Shown here: one piece after another, positions 58,600-64,000 of the stretch
Layout of the letters: each line of letters starts with the position of its first letter
Numbering within the stretch: the first letter of the stretch is position 1
DNA from: Deinandra increscens subsp. villosa
Taxonomy: Eukaryota > Streptophyta > Magnoliopsida > Asterales > Asteraceae
NCBI GenBank assembly: GCA_039602395.1
Contig: JBCNJP010000017.1
Span: 25,750,275-25,814,274, forward strand
Length of the DNA stretch: 64,000 nucleotides
Reading direction: 5' to 3'
Program-made: the position numbers and the translations under genes
Notes under the pieces: generated by a model
The model's database searches: none
What the model was told of the DNA's origin: nothing
Seen by the model: the letters and a program-made list of their open reading frames with translations, nothing else

Positions 58600-59630
58600 G
58601 ATAGCCTTAGGTGTGGTTGTGTTGAGTTCAATTGACTCGGTGTTTATTCGGCGGTTGAGGCTTCTTCGTACGCCTTTGTGGCCTCGAGAGCCCAATCTTG
58701 GGTGCTGCAAGACCACATCCTAAGGGAGAGTGGGGTTTATGGCATGGACTCTGAATATGAGATTGCTTTGGCTGGTCTCTATTAGTTAATTCCGGGCTTT
58801 GATCTAAGCGGTTTCACTAACAAGGACACTTCCCCACCAAAAGCCCAACATGTTTTGGTGAGTGCCCTCTTTAGTAAAACTATGCAAGAGATGGAAGTTA
58901 CTTATGAGATGACAATCAGACAAACGCCGTATGGATTGCCTCCGACAACCACATGCTTAGGATTTCCTCCATGCCCTCCCCATCGACGGGCTGGGGCAGC
59001 ACATGTAGTTCGTCGAGTAGCGGGTTATCTTTAAATACTGCCTCATGATCCCCTTGTTTCCTGCTGATGAGAAATGCCCCGTATGTAATAAGGCATGTTT
59101 GAACTCGTGTGGGGAGCATACCATTCATTGTAGAGAGCTCCCAGGATTTAAGTATCGACATGACATGGTGCGGGACGTTTTGTTTGACATTTTCAAGCAG
59201 GCAAAGATCTCGCCCAGGAAGGAAGCCCCAGTTATTTTTTTTTCTCTAACCCCTTGGATGGTCGCTCTACTCTCAGTACCTGCTGACATTCTCGTTTTTG
59301 GGTGGCAGAGTGGAAAACACGCCTGTGTTGATCTCATAGGGTTCTCTCCCCTTGTGGGGCATAAGGCCCAGTGCGTTGAAGGCTGGCCAGGCGGCGTACA
59401 GAGCGGTAGCTGGGAAGGTGAACAAACACGAGAATGTGTGCCTCGAAAATCAACATGTGTTTGTTCCCTTCGCGTTTGATACCTTCGGTCACCTTGAATC
59501 GGAAGATGTGCCCACGCTGAGCCGGATCCAAAAAATCATGCATGGGAATATTATGACTACTAGGTCAAAGAACATTGCTTTTATACATCTAGGCTTTGTT
59601 ATTCAGAAAGGGTTGACGGCGTAGCTTGTT
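58600..59630 (+). pseudogene. Decayed RT-family gene with zinc knuckle and nuclease-like end
   Basis: Readable pieces in shifting frames: LGVYSAVEASSYAFVASRAQ, ILRESGVYGMDSEYEIALA, FTNKDTSPPKAQHVL, MIPLFPADEKCPVCNKACL, GEHTIHC, FKYRHDMVRDVLFDIF, PADILVFGW, GKHACVDLIGFSPLVG, VFVPFAFDTFGHLESEDV and FVIQKGLTA. I recall these from a plant protein family with an upstream reverse transcriptase. The C-P-V-C to H to H-C knuckle followed by RH and then PAD(12-14)D has the layout of the restriction-like endonuclease of R2-type LINEs. That link is an inference. Stop codons and frameshifts are numerous. A second fragment is in the CACTA element. Confidence 0.7.
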
Positions 59631-60120
59631 TCTTGCCTTCCTTACATGATGACTTGAGTCATGTATGTTTTTATTAAACGAATTATAACCTGGGAAATGT
59701 TTTATAGACTACTGTTGATATGTAGAATAGGATTCTTCTCCGAAGACGAACAATACTCTCTTAAAGGTATTAAAGATGTGATGGGTTAGCTACGGTACAC
59801 CCTATATATAAGTATTGGTATGTCCTTAGCGTGCACTGGGAGTTGGACCGAGGACAGTGTGTGTGTGTGTGTATTTTCGGTGGTTGGGTATTTCTTAACT
59901 CCCTTTCTTTGTCGCTGTTCCTAACCTAACCATTGCGGTCAGGTAAAGTTTGGCATCGACGTAATTGATTCAGTAATCAAGAGTATATTCCTACCCTCGA
60001 TGAAATCCTTTATGCCGTCTCTATGTTTAGTTTCAAATGTCAAAATGTGTTGGTTATTAATAAAACCATTTTTAACTGCCATTTATCTTTAAAATTAATA
60101 CTAATTTTGGGACGAAATTC
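59631..60120. other. Non-coding interior of the old gypsy element
   Basis: No ORF with support. A GT microsatellite lies at about 59858-59874. The stretch ends in TTTTGGGACGAAATTC, a common pre-PPT sequence of plant gypsy elements. Confidence 0.5.
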
Positions 60121-60137
60121 CCTAAAGTAGGGGAGAC
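60121..60137 (+). promoter_or_regulatory. Polypurine tract of the old gypsy element
   Basis: CCTAAAGTAGGGGAGAC immediately before the LTR start TGTAACATG. The same 17 bases occur at about 58498, followed by unrelated sequence. Confidence 0.8.
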
Positions 60138-61319
60138 TGTAACATGTGCATTTTTCCTAGTTGTAAAACCCTGCCTATTTTGAAATTTAGCATTTTCCAG
60201 GTTTGTGAATTATTAAGTATTAGGAGAATTTTTGGGTATTTATATCCAAACTAATGTTTCTAAAAGGTTCATAATCATTTTTCAAAATAAATATTTAACT
60301 AAAAACATTTGGATTCAAATTGGATTCCTCGAATTGAAGAATAAAGTAACCTGCAATATTTACGCGCTTTGTCGTTTACCGGGAAAGCTCGTTTTGGGTA
60401 TTGTATGTCAAAGTTAGTATGTTTATGAATCTAATAATCGCAAATCATATCAAGATTAATCACACACCAAGTCGAGTCACGAAACGTTGGCGATTAACCT
60501 AAAAGTGATATGTACGTCAAAACAAACCAAAACTCGTTATGTATAGCATTATTTCAAAGCCGTAATTCATTATGTGGCGTAATTATATTCGATTTGATTG
60601 GATTAAATATGGATATCGTAATGGGAATAGTAAAACTAAGAAATGAGGATAAATTAAAACTAAAAAACGTCAAATAACGAAGAACCGAGCACGCAAATCG
60701 AGAAAATCGAGCAAAGGAGGATCAGCAGGAGCGCTGCGGGTCGTGAGGCCCTGGTGAGCCCTCCCTCACGACACGCGACCATCTTCAGACGGGTTTAACC
60801 TAAATATTTTTCTATAAATTCATCATTAGCCTTATTTGATCCATGCTCCTCAACCCTGATTTGTTCCAGCCGCTTTCACCTCTGCTCCCTCTCTTACATC
60901 ACCATTCCTTGAGATTTTGAGTGTGTTTAGTGAAGATCTAAGGGTATCTCATCACTATTCATCATCCTTTTGATTGCAAACACTAGCTTCATATAGATTC
61001 ACGTAGATCAGCATAATTGACAACATAACTTAGATTCACAGACATCATCACAATTGACAACATAACATTGATTCACAGAGATCATCACAATTGACAACAT
61101 AACATTGTTTAATAGAGATCATCACAATTTACAGCATAACATTGATTTACAAAGATCATCACAATTGACAACCCACCCGGCCTGCCATGGTGTTTGGCGC
61201 TGGGTGATTGCTCCCTTATTGTCTAGGTTTCGTGCAAATCACTTATATGACTTGTTGATCACTATTGAATGGAACACTTGACTCATTGAATCACAATGTT
61301 GTAATCTATGTACTAAACC
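60138..61319 (+). repeat. 3' LTR of the old gypsy element, rearranged and interrupted
   Basis: Starts TGTAACATGTGC. It aligns with the 5' LTR up to 60976, then carries an inverted 37-bp minisatellite (60970-61172), then aligns again from 61166. About 1.1 kb of LTR (53614-54752) is missing. A Tekay-type LTR begins at 61320. Confidence 0.82.
60970..61172 (-). repeat. 37-bp minisatellite, inverted copy in the 3' LTR
   Basis: Reverse complement of 58240-58440, including the unique flank (CTAGTGTTTGCAAT here, CCAGTGTCTGCAAT there). The junctions show short shared sequence: GATTGCAA at left and TGACAAC at right. Confidence 0.88.
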
Positions 61320-64000
61320 TGTCACACCCCCAATTTCCACTAACGGAGTATAACCGTGTGGGTTGTGATCCAGACCAGGATCCCAGTCTTTAGTTACAAC
61401 CAAGCCATAGTTAAAGGGGTAAACCAGTCATGTATTACATTTAATAAATCAGAGTTTACATTTCACAAGGTCAGCGGAAGCATTAAAAGTTTACAAGGTT
61501 GTTGTTTAGTAAAAGTGATTACTAAATCATCTGAAATACAATTTCCAATAGGTTTTACAAAAGGTAAGTATTGCCAACGCCCGTGCCATCCATGATCCTC
61601 CAAGCAACCTGAAAAGCATTCAACAATCAAGTGTCAGCCAAGGCTGGTGAGTTCACTAAAGCGGTCTACACGTCACATGTAGACCCAATATATGAATAAA
61701 GAAAGGTAAAACACAATCATTAATCATAGGACCAGTAAAATTCCATATCGTAGGTAGCTAGCCTATAGTTATGTCCACCTGAATTGTTCGCAACCGAAGC
61801 TGACAATGTTTTGATAGAGGGTACCTATGAATCTTGCCTTCCCGTGTCTATCCGGATCACGGTGTTTAGGCTAACATTGATCTCAGTCCGACCTCCAGTC
61901 GGGTAGGTGCATCCCGTGCACCGCTGAGCGGGGGTGTCAATCCCCAGTAGTACTACTCAACATTACCTCGCTATTGTATATTAACGGCCCGAATGTAAGA
62001 ACTTTTTATAAATAAAGCAATTCAGTGCAACATATGATATTTTGTCGGAAAATTACTCAAGTAAAGAAATACCTTTACCGTTGGGTTGCCATCCTTTACC
62101 GGATGCAACTATCTATGCGTTATCATCCTAAACCGGATATAACAATAATAGTAAGTGAAACTCACCTTAGGGTGCACTGGTACTCAGCACTTGGTTCAAC
62201 AAGTTGGTCAAAGTCAACCTATTCGGGTAAATATGGCCTAGCCAAATTAGAAGGTGTCACTAGGTCGAAAGATAACATATAAGCACCTAAACATGTTTCA
62301 TACAATCATACAGGTCACACAATGCACATACAAGTCCCAATTGGGAGAAAATCAAGAAATTGCAATTCAAGTCAAAGTTTTGCCAAAAAGTCAAACTTCA
62401 AGCATCTAACTAGTGACATAGCTAAAATCCACAATACTTGGAATTAAATCCTTAAATTTTACACACATATACTACATATCAATTAGGACTTGTTGCAAAA
62501 AGAATCAAGTAAATAGGTTAATAAATGAGAAAGTTATGCGTGTTGGAAGTTGGCAAAAAATCAACATTATTGTCTTTGACACACCATTTGGTGGCATGCC
62601 TAATTTGCTCCATACTTGGAGTTAGGTTCTAAAATTTTACAGGCATGAACTACTCAACATTTAGGGAATGTTGCACAAAGAATCAACTTAAAAAGTTAAG
62701 TAACGAGAAAGTTATGCGCGTCGGAAGTTGGCAATTTCAGTTTTTTTTGCAAAATAGTCAAAGTAGGTTTAAAATTTGCATAACTCATTCAAAACTTAGA
62801 GTTTAGGTACCAAACCTTCCAGATCTTACTTTTAATATATAAACCTCATTTTCATTTAACAAACCCCTCATTAAAACAAGGTTATCATGCTCAAACAAAA
62901 AGCAAAGTCTACTTTTCACAGAAAAATACAGCTCTGCGCACCTAACTTGCAGAAGTGTTTTGGATGACCAAACAGAGGTTTTAGAAAACGTGCGAGTAGC
63001 CCATTTAAAGCTAAGACATGGAACTTTACTACGGCGAAAGAATCAACTGATTTCGATAAAAATTGAGCAAGTTATGACCTCTGCAAGTTGGCCTAAAAAT
63101 CTGGCCGAATCTGTCCAAAATTTGTAGTTGTATAAATTGCATTTTCGCGGTTTTGGTCAATCTTTTGCTCGTTTAACTTCATGTAAAGACTTGTAACACA
63201 TTAGGTATCATATTATCATGCATTCCTAGTTGCCATAACAATTATACAATGATCATATCAAAATTCGAGTATGCCACTAGCATATAAGCACATATTCTTC
63301 AATTTCAAGTATCCACATACCCAAATTTTTCAAGAACACTTCTAAATATCTAACCACATGAAAATCACAATCATGATAGCATCTCACATCTGTCCAAAAT
63401 CAGAAGTTAACTTAACCCTTCATAAAACATGATTCAAGAGCATGTATACACACCAAATAGCACATAAACACAAGATTGACACTTGCATTCAACAAATTTC
63501 ATGTTAGAGATTTTTAGGGCTTACTAGTAGAAGATGAAGGGGACGGATTGATGACGGTGAGACGAGCTTGAAGCTTCCCCTAGCTTCCTTGAAGGTTGAA
63601 TGAGCATCCAAACTTGATTTCTTGCTTGATTAGTGGAAGATTTCAAGGGTTTGTGTGTGGGTTGTGAAGAACCGTAAAGAAGGAGAAGAGAATAGAGAAG
63701 TGAACGTGAATGGGGCTGGAAGGGGGTATTAGGGCAGATTGTTAAGTTTGGGTGAATTACATAGATGGTCCCTCAAGGTTCCATTTTTAACACATAAAGC
63801 TCAAAGCTCAAATAAATTGGGTTTTAACACCAAAACTTGTAAAATAAAATTACTAGAAATGTTTCTAAATGTTTATAACTTATTTAACATAAAATGTTTA
63901 GTCGGGACAAGTATAAATATCATTTACACATAAAATTCCAATTTACGCACGAAGTCCGGTTTTACCCGAAAACGCAAAATTTGCAAATTACACATAAAGT
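61320..64000 (-). repeat. Third Tekay-type LTR, incomplete
   Basis: Begins TGTCACACCCCCAATTTCC, like the Tekay-2 LTR start, and shares blocks such as CTAACGGAGT, GACCAGGATCC, GGTGAGTTCACT and CTCACCTTAGGGTGCACTGG. By analogy with the two complete elements it is the 3' LTR of a minus-strand element continuing past the window. The left flank AAACC (61315-61319) should be its target duplication. No LTR end is seen by 64000. ORFs inside are incidental. Confidence 0.75.

Larger units (their letters stand above)
52968..61319 (+). mobile_element. Old gypsy-type LTR element, plus strand, rearranged
   Basis: Direct repeats 52968-53613 and 60326-60976, and again 54753-54903 and 61166-61300, are its LTRs. 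A PBS (TTGGTATTAGAGCCA) follows the 5' LTR and a PPT (AAGTAGGGGAGAC) precedes TGTAACA at the 3' LTR start. Between them only a scrap of pol remains. The interior is filled with two minisatellites and a decayed RT-family gene. The 3' LTR is interrupted at 61320 by another Tekay-type LTR. Confidence 0.8.

Overview
The window reads as plant nuclear DNA. It has no bacterial-style operons and no tRNA or rRNA gene. It is packed with plant retroelements, carries a nuclear copy of part of the chloroplast gene ycf1, and contains hAT, CACTA and fold-back DNA transposons. The transposon protein families (Tekay chromoviruses with long LTRs, PB1-like CACTA proteins, and a protein family I remember mainly from Tanacetum and relatives) suggest a eudicot, probably Asteraceae. 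I see no ordinary host gene with confidence; almost every recognisable coding stretch is transposon-derived.

Layout. 1-189: right end of a CACTA transposon. 190-1543: tail of an ORF, a 547-bp hAT MITE with a perfect 8-bp target duplication, then a polypurine tract and the start of a copia-like LTR. 1544-14233: Tekay-1, a complete Ty3/gypsy chromovirus on the minus strand (LTRs about 3.26 kb, TSD AATAC) with a spliced gag, an extra ORF upstream of gag, and two stop codons. 14310-14572: an inverted relative of the copia-like LTR. 15045-19262: a 5'-truncated L1-type LINE on the plus strand with 11-bp TSDs. 20397-21108: a GC-rich insert between 16-bp direct repeats. 21735-21915: a probable SINE. 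21916-40210: a ycf1 fragment of plastid origin, broken by a minus-strand LINE (22724-38457), which is itself broken by Tekay-2 (24586-35118, TSD CATTT, open 1555-residue polyprotein). The ycf1 remnant is broken again by a fold-back element embedded in a TA microsatellite (39175-39950).

40276-51099: a complete 10.8-kb CACTA element (TSD TTA). It carries two PB1-like genes, a decayed antisense gene, small plus-strand exons, a captured reverse-transcriptase C-terminal fragment and a 150-bp subterminal tandem array. I see no TnpD-type transposase in it. 52968-61319: an old plus-strand gypsy element whose interior holds two minisatellites and a decayed RT/zinc-knuckle/endonuclease-like gene, and whose 5' LTR contains a second hAT MITE. 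Its 3' LTR carries an inverted copy of an internal minisatellite in place of about 1.1 kb of LTR. From 61320 that LTR is interrupted by a third Tekay-type LTR that runs off the window.

How the parts relate. The order of insertion can be read from the nesting: plastid DNA, then the LINE, then Tekay-2. Tekay-2 is the youngest and only apparently intact autonomous element. The two Tekay elements share a small intron in gag at the same position and phase, although their leaders and LTRs differ. The strongest candidates for something undescribed are this gag intron, the upstream ORF of Tekay-1, the two-PB1-gene CACTA with its dispersed TTCATCCGGTT motif, and the rearranged 3' LTR of the old gypsy element.
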